A stretch of DNA of 64,000 nucleotides, taken from the NCBI RefSeq assembly GCF_011745145.1, contig NZ_CP050191.1:5006325-5070324 (forward strand). Reading direction: 5' to 3'. Below, one piece after another: positions 27,116 to 35,988 of this stretch. The stretch's first letter is position 1, and each line of letters begins with the position of its first letter. A program made the position numbers and the translations under genes. A model generated the notes under the pieces. That model saw only the letters and a program-made list of their open reading frames with translations. It ran no database searches and was not told the DNA's origin. Source of the DNA: Mycobacterium sp. DL440 (lineage in GTDB: Bacteria > Actinomycetota > Actinomycetes > Mycobacteriales > Mycobacteriaceae).

Positions 27116-27131
27116 GCCCACCGCGGTGGGC
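27116..27131. promoter_or_regulatory. 16-bp perfect palindrome, unassigned
   Basis: GCCCACCGCGGTGGGC lies directly next to the CsoR-type box and 16 bp before the thioesterase ATG. It could be an operator for the rightward gene or a short RNA hairpin in its leader. Confidence 0.35.
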
Positions 27132-27147
27132 GTAACTGTTGACGGCG

Positions 27148-27948
27148 ATGCACTATCCGCTGAATACCCCGTTGGGCCGCATGGGCATACAAACCCTTGA
27201 GGAGAGCCCGGACCGCTGCGTGGCCTCCAGCCCCGTGGGCGGCCTGCTCAATCCCCTGACGCGGGTGCCGACCATCGCTCCGCTGGCGATGCTGGTCGAT
27301 CACATCGGCGGCCTGATCAACCACCTCCGCCGCAACGACGACGAGTGGACCGTGTCCAGCGAGCTGGCCATCGAGCTCACCCCGCATGCGATAGACCTGG
27401 TCACGGCCACACCGGAGGTTCCGGTGGTAGCGACCGCCCGGCCGTTCGGCCCGAAGGGGACCGCGTCGTTGGGACTCTGCGAGCTGACCCACGGAGGCCA
27501 GTTGGTGGGGACGGCGACGGTGCGGTCCTTCCACATCCACGCGCCGGGACACATCATCGAGTGGCCCACCGGCTCCACCGAGGGCGCGCCACCCGCAGCG
27601 CTCGAAGACCGAATGTCGGTCCAGATTGCCGAGACCGGTGGCGGCGCCGCGGTATTGCGGCAACTACGGGACCCGGTTATCAACAACAGCATCGGCGTCG
27701 TGCACGGCGGGGTGTCGGCGGCGGCACTGGAACTCGTCGGCTCTGCGGCACTGGGTGACGGCGCCGGCGAGCCCTGGAGGACGGCTTCGCTGCGGGTCAA
27801 TTACCTGCGTCAGTTCCGTGGCGGTGACGAATCACGTTACGAGGCACGCACATTACGGGTCGGACGCAGCTCCGGGGCGGTCGATGCGCAAGCCATCGGC
27901 GATGACGGGGCGGTGGCGCTGGTGGCCAGGCTGACCGCATACCGCTGA
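27148..27948 (+). CDS. PaaI-type double-hotdog thioesterase
   Basis: 266 residues made of two hotdog-like halves: an N-terminal one (PLAMLVDHIGGLIN...STELAIEL-like SSELAIELTP) and a C-terminal one with the catalytic-type loop NNSIGVVHGGVSAAALELVGSAAL and RTASLRVNYLRQF. These features fit acyl-CoA thioesterases of the PaaI/YbgC superfamily acting in the cytosol on acyl- or aryl-CoA. ATG 27148 (MHYPLN) is preferred over the TTG at 27139. It is divergent from the copper ATPase. Substrate unknown. Confidence 0.75.
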   Translation: MHYPLNTPLGRMGIQTLEESPDRCVASSPVGGLLNPLTRVPTIAPLAMLVDHIGGLINHLRRNDDEWTVSSELAIELTPHAIDLVTATPEVPVVATARPFGPKGTASLGLCELTHGGQLVGTATVRSFHIHAPGHIIEWPTGSTEGAPPAALEDRMSVQIAETGGGAAVLRQLRDPVINNSIGVVHGGVSAAALELVGSAALGDGAGEPWRTASLRVNYLRQFRGGDESRYEARTLRVGRSSGAVDAQAIGDDGAVALVARLTAYR

Positions 27949-28110
27949 GCCACGCCGGGAAAACGGGCTCTGGTGTCGGGCCGGTCTCGGTGCCGCTACG
28001 TAAATTTCGATCCGCCAACGATTCGGCCACGACGGTCTCGCCATCCTCCAATGGCATGTGACGCTCCGGTCAGTGCATGTCCGACCGACCCGAGCGCGGA
28101 GGAGTTCACC

Positions 28111-28884
28111 ATGAACAGACCCACAATGGCACATCGATTGGCAGCCGAATTCATCGGAACGTTCTGGCTGGTCCTGGGCGGTTGCGGTAGCGCGGTCTTC
28201 GCCGCGAAGGTTATCTCCGACGGCATCTCGGTGGGAATCGGATTCCTCGGAGTCGCTCTCGCGTTTGGCCTGACAGTGCTGACCGGCGTGTATGCGTTCG
28301 GCACCATCTCCGGCGGGCATTTCAATCCGGCGGTCACGCTCGGCGCCGCGTTGGCCCGCCGCGTCGAATGGGCCGCCCTTGTGCCCTACTGGATTTCGCA
28401 AGTCATCGGCGGTCTGCTGGCCGGCCTGGTGATCTACGTGATCGCCAGCGGCAAGGACGGTTGGTCCGCCACCGGCAACATGGCCGCCAACGGCTACGGT
28501 GAGCACTCCCCCGGCGGGTATTCACTGGCCGCGGTGCTACTCGCCGAGGTGATCCTCACCGCGGTGTTCCTGCTGGTCATCCTCGGTTCGACCGATGACC
28601 GCGCGCCGAAGGGCTTCGCGGGTCTGGCGATCGGGCTCACCCTCACGCTGATCCACCTCGTCGCGATCCCGATCTCCAACACCTCGGTCAACCCGGCCCG
28701 CTCCACGGCAGTCGCCTTCTTCAACGGCAACGGTGCGCCCGCGCAACTCTGGGCGTTCTGGCTCGCGCCGCTGGTCGGCGCGGCAATCGCCGGTCTGGCC
28801 TATCCGTTCCTGTTCGGTGTGGCCGAGGAGCTGGCCGAACGCCCGGTGCGCGAGGATGCGCTGGACCGGCAGGATGGCCGCTAG
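28111..28884 (+). CDS. aqpZ: Aquaporin Z-type water channel
   Basis: 257 residues, six membrane helices and two half-helices with NPA at 72-74 (GGHFNPAVT) and 194-196 (SVNPARS). His182, Thr191 and Arg197 match the narrow selectivity filter of water-specific AqpZ, not glycerol channels. ATG 28111 is set by GGAGGAG just upstream; the longer frame from 27973 has no homologous N-terminus. The stop is one base from the stop of the convergent MBL gene. Confidence 0.9.
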   Translation: MNRPTMAHRLAAEFIGTFWLVLGGCGSAVFAAKVISDGISVGIGFLGVALAFGLTVLTGVYAFGTISGGHFNPAVTLGAALARRVEWAALVPYWISQVIGGLLAGLVIYVIASGKDGWSATGNMAANGYGEHSPGGYSLAAVLLAEVILTAVFLLVILGSTDDRAPKGFAGLAIGLTLTLIHLVAIPISNTSVNPARSTAVAFFNGNGAPAQLWAFWLAPLVGAAIAGLAYPFLFGVAEELAERPVREDALDRQDGR

Positions 28885-28885
28885 A

Positions 28886-29710
28886 TCAGGTGAGGTGGTC
28901 GAATTCACCACTGACCCAACGGATATGGGTATCAGCTGATCGGTGCACTACATCCTTGGCGCCGCTGTCTATCTCGTCGCCGCCAAGGGTGTAGAGCCGG
29001 TCGTAGTGGTACGCATCGAGCCGATTCACGATCCGTTGCACCACCGCAGCCGACAACGGGACATGCTTGGGGAAGTTTCGCTGGAACGACACCCAGTTCC
29101 TGGCGAGCCCACCGGAGATGGTGTCGCCGACCAGCAGGGTGCCGTCGCGCGTGAGCGCCACCGAACTGCCCCGCATGTGGCCACCGACGTGGATCAGCCG
29201 CACCCCGGCCAGCGGTTCGGTCTCGTCGGTCCACAACTGGATGTGCGGATCGGGAGCCGGTAGCCACTCGGCATCGAGGGCGTTCACATAGACCGGCACG
29301 CCCCCGAACGCCCGGCTCCAGCTCAATTGCGCACCGAACATGTGCGGATGGCTCGTCGCCACCGCCGCGACGCCGCCGAGGCGGTGAACCAGGCCGAGGA
29401 TGTCGTCGTCCAGGTAGCTCGGCGAATCCCACAGCAGATTTCCGTGCGCGGTCTGCACCAGGAACGACCGGTGCCCGATGGCGAACCTAGGCACCCTGCG
29501 CAGGCTGTGCACTCCGCGCCCGTGGTCGACATATTCAGTTTCGTGCGGGTCCGCGGCCAATGCCGCGAGCGTGGTCCAACTGCCGTGCGGCGGAAGGTCA
29601 CCACGCTCCTCGATCGAGACGACCTCGGACGTCAGCACACAACTTTCCGCCGGCGCGACAGTGGAATCCGGATGTTCCACACCACATCCGGTGCATATCC
29701 AGGTAGGCAT
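28886..29710 (-). CDS. MBL-fold hydrolase with N-terminal zinc ribbon
   Basis: 274 residues. The first 15 carry a CTGCG motif (PTWICTGCGVEHPDS), a small zinc-ribbon-like tag. The rest reads as a metallo-beta-lactamase fold: TAHGNLLWDSPSYL, the metal motif region TSHPHMFGAQ, LIHVGGHMRGSSVAL and LLVGDTISGG. The first motif is degenerate compared with HxHxDH (the Asp is replaced by Phe), so metal use may differ from the norm. ATG 29710 begins at the ribbon. Substrate unknown. Confidence 0.75.
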   Translation of the reverse strand: MPTWICTGCGVEHPDSTVAPAESCVLTSEVVSIEERGDLPPHGSWTTLAALAADPHETEYVDHGRGVHSLRRVPRFAIGHRSFLVQTAHGNLLWDSPSYLDDDILGLVHRLGGVAAVATSHPHMFGAQLSWSRAFGGVPVYVNALDAEWLPAPDPHIQLWTDETEPLAGVRLIHVGGHMRGSSVALTRDGTLLVGDTISGGLARNWVSFQRNFPKHVPLSAAVVQRIVNRLDAYHYDRLYTLGGDEIDSGAKDVVHRSADTHIRWVSGEFDHLT

Positions 29711-29760
29711 GCCCCCAGGCTGGCACCTCAACAGCGGTTGAGGTCAACAGCGTGCAGCGG

Positions 29761-30312
29761 TTACGCGCTCTTGCGGCGTGCCTTGCCTGCCGCACCTCGC
29801 TCGGTGGGTGCGCCCTCGTGCGCCAAGGTGCCCCCGGCGCTCTCCAGATGCGCCCGCACGAACCACTGGAACTTCTCCAGTTCGGCGGCGTGGTCGATGA
29901 GGACGTCCTGGGAGACCAAGTCGAGATCTTCGAGCTTCGCGATGGCCTTGCGGATGTCCTCGATGACCCCGTTGTAGACGAGGTCGAGGGCCGCGAGGTG
30001 GGCCTGCACGTTGTCGCGTCCGACGGAGTAGTCGTCCCAGGTGCGGTCGGCGACGATCGCGCCCGGAGTGCCCTTCGGGGATTTGCCCAGCGCGGCGATC
30101 CGTTCAGCCACCTCATCGGCGTAGCCCCGGACCAGTTCGACCTGCGGGTCGATCATCTCGTGCACCCCGATGAAGTTCGGGCCGACGACGTTCCAGTGGA
30201 CGTGTTTGAGCGTCAGGTGCAGGTCGTTGTAGGTGCTGAGCTGCTTCTGCAGCAGCTTGGCCACCTCGGCCCCCTGCTTGTCGGTCAGGCCGGGAATGGT
30301 GAACGCGGTCAT
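29761..30312 (-). CDS. dps: Dps, DNA-binding ferritin-like protein
   Basis: 183 residues, nearly the same as M. smegmatis Dps1. The ferroxidase site residues lie in KHVHWNVVGPNFIGVHEMIDPQVE (His39, His51, Asp55 region) at the dimer interface, and the basic tail GAAGKARRKSA at the C-terminus contributes to DNA binding. Dps forms dodecamers that oxidise and store iron and coat DNA in starvation. ATG 30312 has GAAAGGA upstream. M. tuberculosis lacks this gene. Confidence 0.95.
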   Translation of the reverse strand: MTAFTIPGLTDKQGAEVAKLLQKQLSTYNDLHLTLKHVHWNVVGPNFIGVHEMIDPQVELVRGYADEVAERIAALGKSPKGTPGAIVADRTWDDYSVGRDNVQAHLAALDLVYNGVIEDIRKAIAKLEDLDLVSQDVLIDHAAELEKFQWFVRAHLESAGGTLAHEGAPTERGAAGKARRKSA

Positions 30313-30350
30313 TGCGGTTCCTTTCGGTTCACGATCAGTCGCGTTCGGTG

Positions 30351-30378
30351 TACCCGGCAACCACGCCCGGCAATCACC
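30351..30378 (-). promoter_or_regulatory. SigF-like promoter of dps
   Basis: Read leftward, GGTGA (30378-30374) and GGGTA (30355-30351) stand 18 bp apart, 38 bp before the dps ATG. GGGTA is the SigF -10; the -35 match (GGTTT expected) is partial. M. smegmatis dps is reported to depend on extracytoplasmic/stress sigma factors, which fits. Confidence 0.4.
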
Positions 30379-30380
30379 GG

Positions 30381-31280
30381 CTACAACGCAGGCAGGTTCG
30401 GGATGGCCTGACGCGCCCCGAAGCGTGGATTGTGGGCCAGCCCACTGGCTTCCAGTAACCGCACGGCCCGCTGTCGGTGCGGACGCAGCGGTTCGAGCAG
30501 TTCGATCATGGCCGCGTCGTCGATCGGCCGGCCCAGAAGACTGCGTCCCACCATGGTGGACAGGTGGTAATCACCCACCGAGATCGCATCCGCATCGCCG
30601 AATGCGCGTTGCACGGTTTCCGCCGCGGTCCACTCCCCGACCCCGGGTAACGACCGCAGCGCCATGCCGGCCCGCTCGGCGGTCAATCGTTCGAGGGAAT
30701 CAGCGCGCTGGGCGCACCCGACGACCGTGCGGGCCCGTCCCGGGTCCACATTGGCCCGGTGGAATTCCCACGACGGCATGCGCCGCCACACCTCTGCGCT
30801 CGGCATCACCCGCATTCCGGACGGGGCGGGCCCGGGGGCTGGCGCCCCGTACTTGCTCACCAACCGCCGCCAGGCCCACCAGGCGTCCATACCCGAGACC
30901 CGCTGCTCGATGATCGCGGGTATCAAGGCCTCCAGTACCCGGCCACTGCGTCCGAGCCGCAGGTGCGGCACCCGCCGATGCGCCTCTGCGATCGTCGCCT
31001 CCACCGGTTCGAACCCGCCGGCATGGTCGTCGGCGCCGATCAGAGCCGGAAATCCGTCCAGGAATTCCGCACTGCCGGGTCCCCATGCCTCGCAGTCCAC
31101 CGTGTCGGGCGCCGAGGCGGTGATCCGCGCGGTAACTGGGCCGCCGCCCATCAAGCTGGTGCGCCAGATCGCGCCGTCGGCACCGACCCGCTGGCAGGGG
31201 TTCCCGCTGCTGCGGCGCCACGGAGCCAGCGTCAAGCCCGGACTGGCCGGGCCGTCGAACGTGACGCTGATGGAGGGCAC
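30381..31280 (-). CDS. AlkA-like DNA glycosylase (HhH-GPD)
   Basis: 299 residues. An N-terminal beta domain precedes the HhH-GPD core: VLEALIPAIIEQRVSG, then the helix-hairpin-helix LRSLPGVGEWTAAETVQRAFGD with catalytic-type Asp in SVGDYHL. This is the fold of 3-methyladenine DNA glycosylase II, which removes alkylated bases. It resembles Rv0142. A GTG start at 31280 lies just after the DUF427 gene stop, so the two form an operon. Confidence 0.8.
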   Translation of the reverse strand: MPSISVTFDGPASPGLTLAPWRRSSGNPCQRVGADGAIWRTSLMGGGPVTARITASAPDTVDCEAWGPGSAEFLDGFPALIGADDHAGGFEPVEATIAEAHRRVPHLRLGRSGRVLEALIPAIIEQRVSGMDAWWAWRRLVSKYGAPAPGPAPSGMRVMPSAEVWRRMPSWEFHRANVDPGRARTVVGCAQRADSLERLTAERAGMALRSLPGVGEWTAAETVQRAFGDADAISVGDYHLSTMVGRSLLGRPIDDAAMIELLEPLRPHRQRAVRLLEASGLAHNPRFGARQAIPNLPAL

Positions 31281-31289
31281 CGCACCAGG

Positions 31290-31649
31290 CTAAGCCAGGG
31301 TGACGTCCGCTTTGTCCGGGTAGAACGCCACGTGACCGGCGATCTCGGCAACAGCCGGGTACGGCTGTTCGTACGTCCAGATCGCGTCTTCGACCCCGCC
31401 GACGTGGTAGTAGTTCGCCTCGCCCTTGAAAGGACAGTAGGTGGTCGTGTCGCTGCGGGTCAGGGCCTCCGACACCACATCGGCGCGCGGGATGTACTGC
31501 ACCGCCGGGTAGGTGGATTCCTGGAGGGTCAGCGCATCGTCGGTCTGGGCGACGATCGCGCCGCCGATGGTGACGATGACCCGACGGCCGGTCGGAGTGA
31601 TGGTGATGGGGTGGGCTGCGCTCGGCTGCAGCACCTGGCGCTCGGTCAT
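31290..31649 (-). CDS. DUF427 protein (Rv0140-like)
   Basis: About 119 residues of one DUF427 domain: GAIVAQTDDALTLQESTYPAVQYIPRADV followed by SDTTTYCPFKGEANYYHV and FYPDKADVTL. This beta-rich fold is common in actinobacteria; no reaction is established. ATG 31649 (MTERQVL) is preferred over the upstream in-frame start at 31673. It precedes the alkA-like gene with a 9-bp gap. Confidence 0.8.
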   Translation of the reverse strand: MTERQVLQPSAAHPITITPTGRRVIVTIGGAIVAQTDDALTLQESTYPAVQYIPRADVVSEALTRSDTTTYCPFKGEANYYHVGGVEDAIWTYEQPYPAVAEIAGHVAFYPDKADVTLA

Positions 31650-31702
31650 GTGAACTAGAACACGCAAGGTCACCCGATTCTTCCGGTGAATACCATCGGA
31701 TC

Positions 31703-32158
31703 ATGACTGCTCCCGTGAAAGCCACCGTGTCCATCGCCGCTGATCCCGCTGCGGTGTATGCCCTCATCACCGATCTACCCACCCTGGCCTCGCTTGCCGA
31801 GGAAGCTCACGCAATGGAGTGGCAGAGGGGCAGCACGGCCGCCCCCGGTTCAGTTTTCAAAGGACAAAACCGCAATGGATCGAAAAACTGGAGCACGGTC
31901 TGCACCGTCACCGACGCCGAGCCAGGCAAAATATTCGCGTTCGATGTGAAGTCCTTGGTGTTCCCGGTCGCGCATTGGCGCTACGACATCGCCGCCACCG
32001 ATGGTGGCTGCACGGTGACCGAATCCACCTGGGACCGCCGCGCCGGCTGGTTCAAGAAGGTCGCGGGGCTGGCCACCGGGATCTCGGACCGTGATGGTGC
32101 CAATGCCGAGCACATCAAGCTGACCCTGCAGCGCCTGAAAGAGCGTGCTGAAAGTTAA
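31703..32158 (+). CDS. SRPBCC (polyketide cyclase-like) protein
   Basis: 151 residues with the START/Bet v1 pattern: KATVSIAADPAAVYALITDLPTLASL, WSTVCTVTDAEPGKIFAFDV and a long C-terminal helix (NAEHIKLTLQRLKERAE). The fold binds hydrophobic ligands in a cavity; the ligand is unknown. It is divergent from the DUF427-alkA pair across 53 bp. Confidence 0.8.
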   Translation: MTAPVKATVSIAADPAAVYALITDLPTLASLAEEAHAMEWQRGSTAAPGSVFKGQNRNGSKNWSTVCTVTDAEPGKIFAFDVKSLVFPVAHWRYDIAATDGGCTVTESTWDRRAGWFKKVAGLATGISDRDGANAEHIKLTLQRLKERAES

Positions 32159-32458
32159 TTTGTTGCTGCACAGTCAAATTCGGCGTGGCGTCGGCAACCG
32201 GCGACGGTTTCGATCGTGACGATGGCGGCGTGATCCGTCCAACATTCCCGCGCCTGACTGCGCGGGTTTGAGGACGGGGTGGGCTGATCCCTGCGCGCAC
32301 GCGAGGGGCGAACCGGGCGTGGCTCACGCGGCCGCCCCCGGGCAACGGTTACCGGGCAGCAGGCTCGTTCGAGCGATCTCTTTGATTTCTCAACGAATCA
32401 ACCTACTGATGAGTAAGGTTCCCAATTTGTCGAGACCCGTCGGCACAAAAGGAGCCCA
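32159..32458. other. 300-bp spacer before the porin-like gene
   Basis: No coding frame is supported. It contains a terminator-like hairpin (32247-32266) and, next to the following gene, a strong ribosome site AAAGGAG at 32447-32453. The stretch 32280-32350 is very G/C-rich, while 32370-32440 is A/T-rich and probably holds the porin promoter. Confidence 0.4.
32247..32266 (+). terminator. Hairpin after the SRPBCC gene
   Basis: CCCGCGC (32247-32253) pairs with GCGCGGG (32260-32266) around a 6-nt loop and is followed by TTT. It stands 88 bp after the SRPBCC stop codon. Confidence 0.5.
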
Positions 32459-33886
32459 ATGCATACAAATTTGCGGCCAAATCTGCGGCCGTTTGCCACC
32501 GCCAGTATCGCGCTCGTCGGCGCGACCGCCATCGCCATGACCCCGGTTGCGGCTTTGACGGCGCCCCCCGACATCAAGGTCGCCAACCCGGCGGTACAAC
32601 TCAGCGCCGCAATCGACCCCATCACGCCGTGGTTGGAGGTCTTCAACAACGCGGAGGTCAACCTCGCGAACCTGGCCGACGCCTGGCTGACGGCACCCGC
32701 CCCGGTGCTGCAGCAGGTCATCGCCAACCAGATCGGCTACCTCTCCCAACTCCCCGACTTCCCGGCGATCATCGGGCAGATGGCGACCAATCTGGAGGCG
32801 GCAGTCAAGGCGCCGTTCGCCATCGACTTGAGCACGTTGGAGAGCACGAACCGGCTTCTGAGTCACCGGTCTTTGTTCACCATCCTGCAAGCCCTGGGAG
32901 ATGAGTCGCCGATCCCGGCCGCACTCCAGCCGCTGATCGATTTTTCGACGACCTACACCAGCGGAATCCTCCTCGGCCTGGTCGGACCTGTCATCAGTCC
33001 GGTGCTGGCCCTGGCCGCCAGCGTGAGTGCGATCGCGGAGAACCTCGGCGGCGAGACCCCCGACTTCCAAGCGGCGGTCAGCACCTTGATCAATACCCCC
33101 GCCGCGATGGCCGATGCCTTCCTCAACGGCGGACAATCGCTGGACCTCACCCCGGTGCTGGACGCGTTGGGCTTGGATCTGGATCCGGGGCCCGGCACCG
33201 ATGTGACGAACGTCGGCATCACCTTCGGCGGCCTGCTGAGCCCGGGCGGGTCCATCTTCAACGCCCTCGACTTCGACATCACGATTGCCAATGTCATCAA
33301 GGTCAACATTCCCGGACAAGGGCCGGGGGCCATCGGTTCACTGATCGGCCTCGGCCAAGCGGTCGCGAAGGCCATCGGATGGGACGGTACGGGCAACCCG
33401 CTGGCGCCGCCGCTGAAGACGCCGGAGACCTCGTCGGCCGAAACGCCAACGGCCGCACTGGCGCAGGCAAATGACATCGCGCCCCGGGCTTCCCGGACCG
33501 TCACGTTGGACGCCCCTGCGCGATCCGTCACGGCGGCCGACAAGGTGCTCGCCGAGTCCGCTTCTTCGGGAACAACGGCCGCATTGGCAGCCGTAAAGGA
33601 GGCAGCCGCACCGGTCGAACAGGCGAGCTCACCGGTCGAGGCAGCAGACGAGTCGACCGGCAAAGAAGCCACTGCGACCAAGGCGTCCGAGACCAGCCCC
33701 CAGCCGAAGCGGAGGGACCTGGCGAACCGCATCACCAGTCGGATCAAGTCGGCATCCGAGCGGACGGGCGCTAGCAGCTCAAAGCTGCGCCACGCCCCCA
33801 AGAAGTCGGCGGCGGCGAAGGCCGGCGCCGGAACGCGTTCCGGCACAGGCACAGCGAAGTCGTCAGGCGGAAAGTCGGACAACTAG
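32459..33886 (+). CDS. GjpA-like secreted porin-family protein
   Basis: 475 residues. MHTNLRPNLRPFATASIALVG followed by a hydrophobic core and VAALTAPPDIKV is a Sec-type signal peptide typical of the mycobacterial 'outer membrane porin GjpA' family. A helical/strand domain of ~330 residues follows (FNNAEVNLANLADAWL, INTPAAMADAFLNGG, FGGLLSPGGSIFNALDF are family landmarks). The last ~130 residues are Ala/Ser/Thr-rich, then Lys/Arg-rich, and probably disordered. AAAGGAG precedes the ATG. The porin label rests on family naming; channel activity is not evident from sequence. Confidence 0.75.
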   Translation: MHTNLRPNLRPFATASIALVGATAIAMTPVAALTAPPDIKVANPAVQLSAAIDPITPWLEVFNNAEVNLANLADAWLTAPAPVLQQVIANQIGYLSQLPDFPAIIGQMATNLEAAVKAPFAIDLSTLESTNRLLSHRSLFTILQALGDESPIPAALQPLIDFSTTYTSGILLGLVGPVISPVLALAASVSAIAENLGGETPDFQAAVSTLINTPAAMADAFLNGGQSLDLTPVLDALGLDLDPGPGTDVTNVGITFGGLLSPGGSIFNALDFDITIANVIKVNIPGQGPGAIGSLIGLGQAVAKAIGWDGTGNPLAPPLKTPETSSAETPTAALAQANDIAPRASRTVTLDAPARSVTAADKVLAESASSGTTAALAAVKEAAAPVEQASSPVEAADESTGKEATATKASETSPQPKRRDLANRITSRIKSASERTGASSSKLRHAPKKSAAAKAGAGTRSGTGTAKSSGGKSDN

Positions 33887-33895
33887 TGCCGATGT

Positions 33896-33949
33896 CGCGC
33901 AGTTAGGCGGGTGGCGGTTGGGCGAACCACCGCCACCACCAACTGCGCG
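33896..33949. terminator. Two-tier hairpin between convergent genes
   Basis: CGCGCAGTT (33896-33904) pairs with AACTGCGCG (33941-33949), and inside it GGTGGCGGT (33910-33918) pairs with ACCGCCACC (33929-33937). It lies between the porin-like stop codon and the convergent flavoprotein stop, so it can act on both strands. Confidence 0.65.
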
Positions 33950-33958
33950 GTTTCGGGA

Positions 33959-35353
33959 TCAGTGCGGCTTGCGGGTGATGATGTCGGCGACCCGTGCGAT
34001 CGGCGAGGTCTGGGCCCGTCCACCCGCCTCATGCCGGTCGGCCAGTTTGTAGGCGACATAAAGCCCGCGCACCCCGAGCCAGCGCAGCGGTTCGGGTTCC
34101 CAGTTGCGTGATCGGTGCCCGACCCACGGCAGTTCGGTGATCGGGGTGGCACGTCCCAGTACCAAGTCGGCAAGGGTGCGCCCGGCCAGGTTGGTCGCGG
34201 TGACCCCATGCCCGACATACCCGCCGGCCCAGCCGAGTCCGCTGGCCTTGTCCAGCGCCACACCCGCCTGCCAGTCGCGCGGGACGCCCAGCACCCCGCA
34301 CCAACCGCGGGCGATCGGAACGTCGCGCACCTGCGGCAGGATCGAGTGCAGCACATCGGTGAGCAGCCCGATGGTGCGCGCGGGCACCTGCCCGTCGACG
34401 TCGGTGCGTGAGGCGTAGCGGTAGGGGACACTGCGCCCACCGATGGCGATGCGATCGTCGACGGTGCGCTGGGCATAGAAGAAACCGTGCGCACTGTCCC
34501 CCACGGTTTCGCGCCCGTGCCAACCGATTTCGTCCCACAACGCGCCCGGGATCGGGTCGGTGGCGATCATCGAACTGTTCATCGGCAGCCAGGTCCGGCG
34601 TAGCCCGGGCAGTGCCGGGGTGAAGCCTTCGGTGGCGCGCAGGACGATCGGCGCCCGCACCGTTCCCCGGGCGGTGACGGCGCGGCCCGGCGCGATCTCG
34701 GTCACCGGGGTGTCTTCGTAGATCGTCACACCGTGACGTTCTACTGCCTCCGCCAGCCCGCGGACCAGCCGGGCCGGCTGGATCCTGGCACAGTGCGGGT
34801 TGTGGTAGGCCGAGACCACACCGTCGAGGCGAATGCGCTCAACCGCTTGCTCTTTCGTCAGCTCGGTGACATCGACACCCCACGACCGTTCCTCGGCCAT
34901 CGCGGCGGCAAGCCGGGCGGCCTGGGCAGGTTTGCGGGCGATTTCCAAGGTGCCGCCCTTGACCGCACCGGCGTCGATCCCCTCGCGGTCCGCCACTGCG
35001 ATGACCTCGTCGACAGCCTCGTTTAGTGCGTGCTGCCAGGCAAGCACGCGGTCGCGGCCGTGCTGCTCGGCCATCCGCTGCCGGTCGCCCGGTGCCAGTC
35101 CGGACAGCCAGCCGCCGTTGCGACCCGAGGCCCCGAAGCCGGCGAACTGCGCCTCCAGCACGGTGATCCGCAACGACGGATTCGCCTGTTTCAGGTAGTA
35201 GGCAGACCACAGCCCGGTGTATCCGGCGCCGACGATGCAGACGTCGGCGCCGCGGTCACCCGGTAGCGCCGGCCGCGGCGCGGGCAGCGTGTCGAACCAG
35301 TGGGAGACCTGACCGTTGACCGTGGTGGGCACCGCTGGATTCTGCCAGGACAT
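33959..35353 (-). CDS. DAO-type FAD oxidoreductase (PuuB-like)
   Basis: 464 residues. GADVCIVGAGYTGLWSAYYL is the FAD-binding start (GxGxxG), GFGASGRNGGWLSG is the conserved loop of glycine/sarcosine/glutamylputrescine oxidases, and GRATPITELPWVGH closes the flavin domain. Such enzymes oxidise amines or amino acids with O2, releasing H2O2. ATG 35353 has GAGG six bases upstream; the longer frame overlaps the divergent gene. It is divergent from the DUF4262 gene across 52 bp. Confidence 0.8.
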   Translation of the reverse strand: MSWQNPAVPTTVNGQVSHWFDTLPAPRPALPGDRGADVCIVGAGYTGLWSAYYLKQANPSLRITVLEAQFAGFGASGRNGGWLSGLAPGDRQRMAEQHGRDRVLAWQHALNEAVDEVIAVADREGIDAGAVKGGTLEIARKPAQAARLAAAMAEERSWGVDVTELTKEQAVERIRLDGVVSAYHNPHCARIQPARLVRGLAEAVERHGVTIYEDTPVTEIAPGRAVTARGTVRAPIVLRATEGFTPALPGLRRTWLPMNSSMIATDPIPGALWDEIGWHGRETVGDSAHGFFYAQRTVDDRIAIGGRSVPYRYASRTDVDGQVPARTIGLLTDVLHSILPQVRDVPIARGWCGVLGVPRDWQAGVALDKASGLGWAGGYVGHGVTATNLAGRTLADLVLGRATPITELPWVGHRSRNWEPEPLRWLGVRGLYVAYKLADRHEAGGRAQTSPIARVADIITRKPH

Positions 35354-35405
35354 GTCGGACCTCGGGAGGAATGTGGACGCCAAGTAGCAACGAAAGGGGC
35401 ACCCC

Positions 35406-35879
35406 ATGTGTTGGACCTGTGATCACCCGGAAGCCACCAGGCAGGACTACCTGGATTTGCTTCGGGCGAAGACGCTGAAACGGGGCTGGGCGCTGCAGTA
35501 CGTCGAGGACGACCGTCGACCGTTCGCATACACCATCGGACTCACCGAAGCGGGGCTTCCTGAGCTGGTGGTCACCGGGTTGCCGCCGCTGAAGGCAATG
35601 CAAGTGCTGAATTCGGTGGCGGACTACATGGTGCACGAGACCGAGCCTGCCCCCGGCGACACCATCACGCTGCCCGATGACTGGTTCGCCGAATTCGTCG
35701 AAGTCGCCGAACCCACCGCACATCTCGCCTTCGCAGTGGAGTTGTGCGGCCCCGACATCCGTGCGCTGCAAGTCGTCTGGTGGGATCGACAAGGCCACTC
35801 ACCATGGTGTCCTGAGTTCAATCGGGCCGGCCCACGCCAACCGGTCCTTGGCATGCGCGGACCCGGCGGCGCCCCGTGA
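35406..35879 (+). CDS. DUF4262 protein
   Basis: 157 residues. FAYTIGLTEAGLPELVVTGLPP and HLAFAVELCGPDIRALQVVWWDRQGHSPWCPEF are the hallmarks of DUF4262, a small cytosolic family of unknown function in actinobacteria. The start MCWTCDHPE carries a CxxC pair. AAAGGGG stands before the ATG. Confidence 0.8.
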   Translation: MCWTCDHPEATRQDYLDLLRAKTLKRGWALQYVEDDRRPFAYTIGLTEAGLPELVVTGLPPLKAMQVLNSVADYMVHETEPAPGDTITLPDDWFAEFVEVAEPTAHLAFAVELCGPDIRALQVVWWDRQGHSPWCPEFNRAGPRQPVLGMRGPGGAP

Positions 35880-35920
35880 ACATGCTTATTTCTGCCATGA
35901 GGCGATCAATCTCTGCCACC

Positions 35921-35948
35921 GGAAATTGACCGGCTGACCTCTCGGTTT
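35921..35948 (+). promoter_or_regulatory. ECF-like promoter, twin of the one at 47971
   Basis: GGAAAT (35921-35926) and CGGTTT (35943-35948) are 16 bp apart. The upstream flank CGATCAATCTCTGCCACC matches the flank of the promoter at 47971-47998 in sequence and spacing. GGAA...GTT elements suggest an extracytoplasmic-function sigma factor. It lies 40 bp before the small secreted protein gene. Confidence 0.55.
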
Positions 35949-35988
35949 ACATAGTCATAACCGGCATGAGACAGAGAGAAGCAGGGAA

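Noticed and set aside
32267..32350. tRNA-like GC-rich stretch before the porin-like gene
   Set aside because: No cloverleaf or conserved T-loop GGTTCGA could be found.
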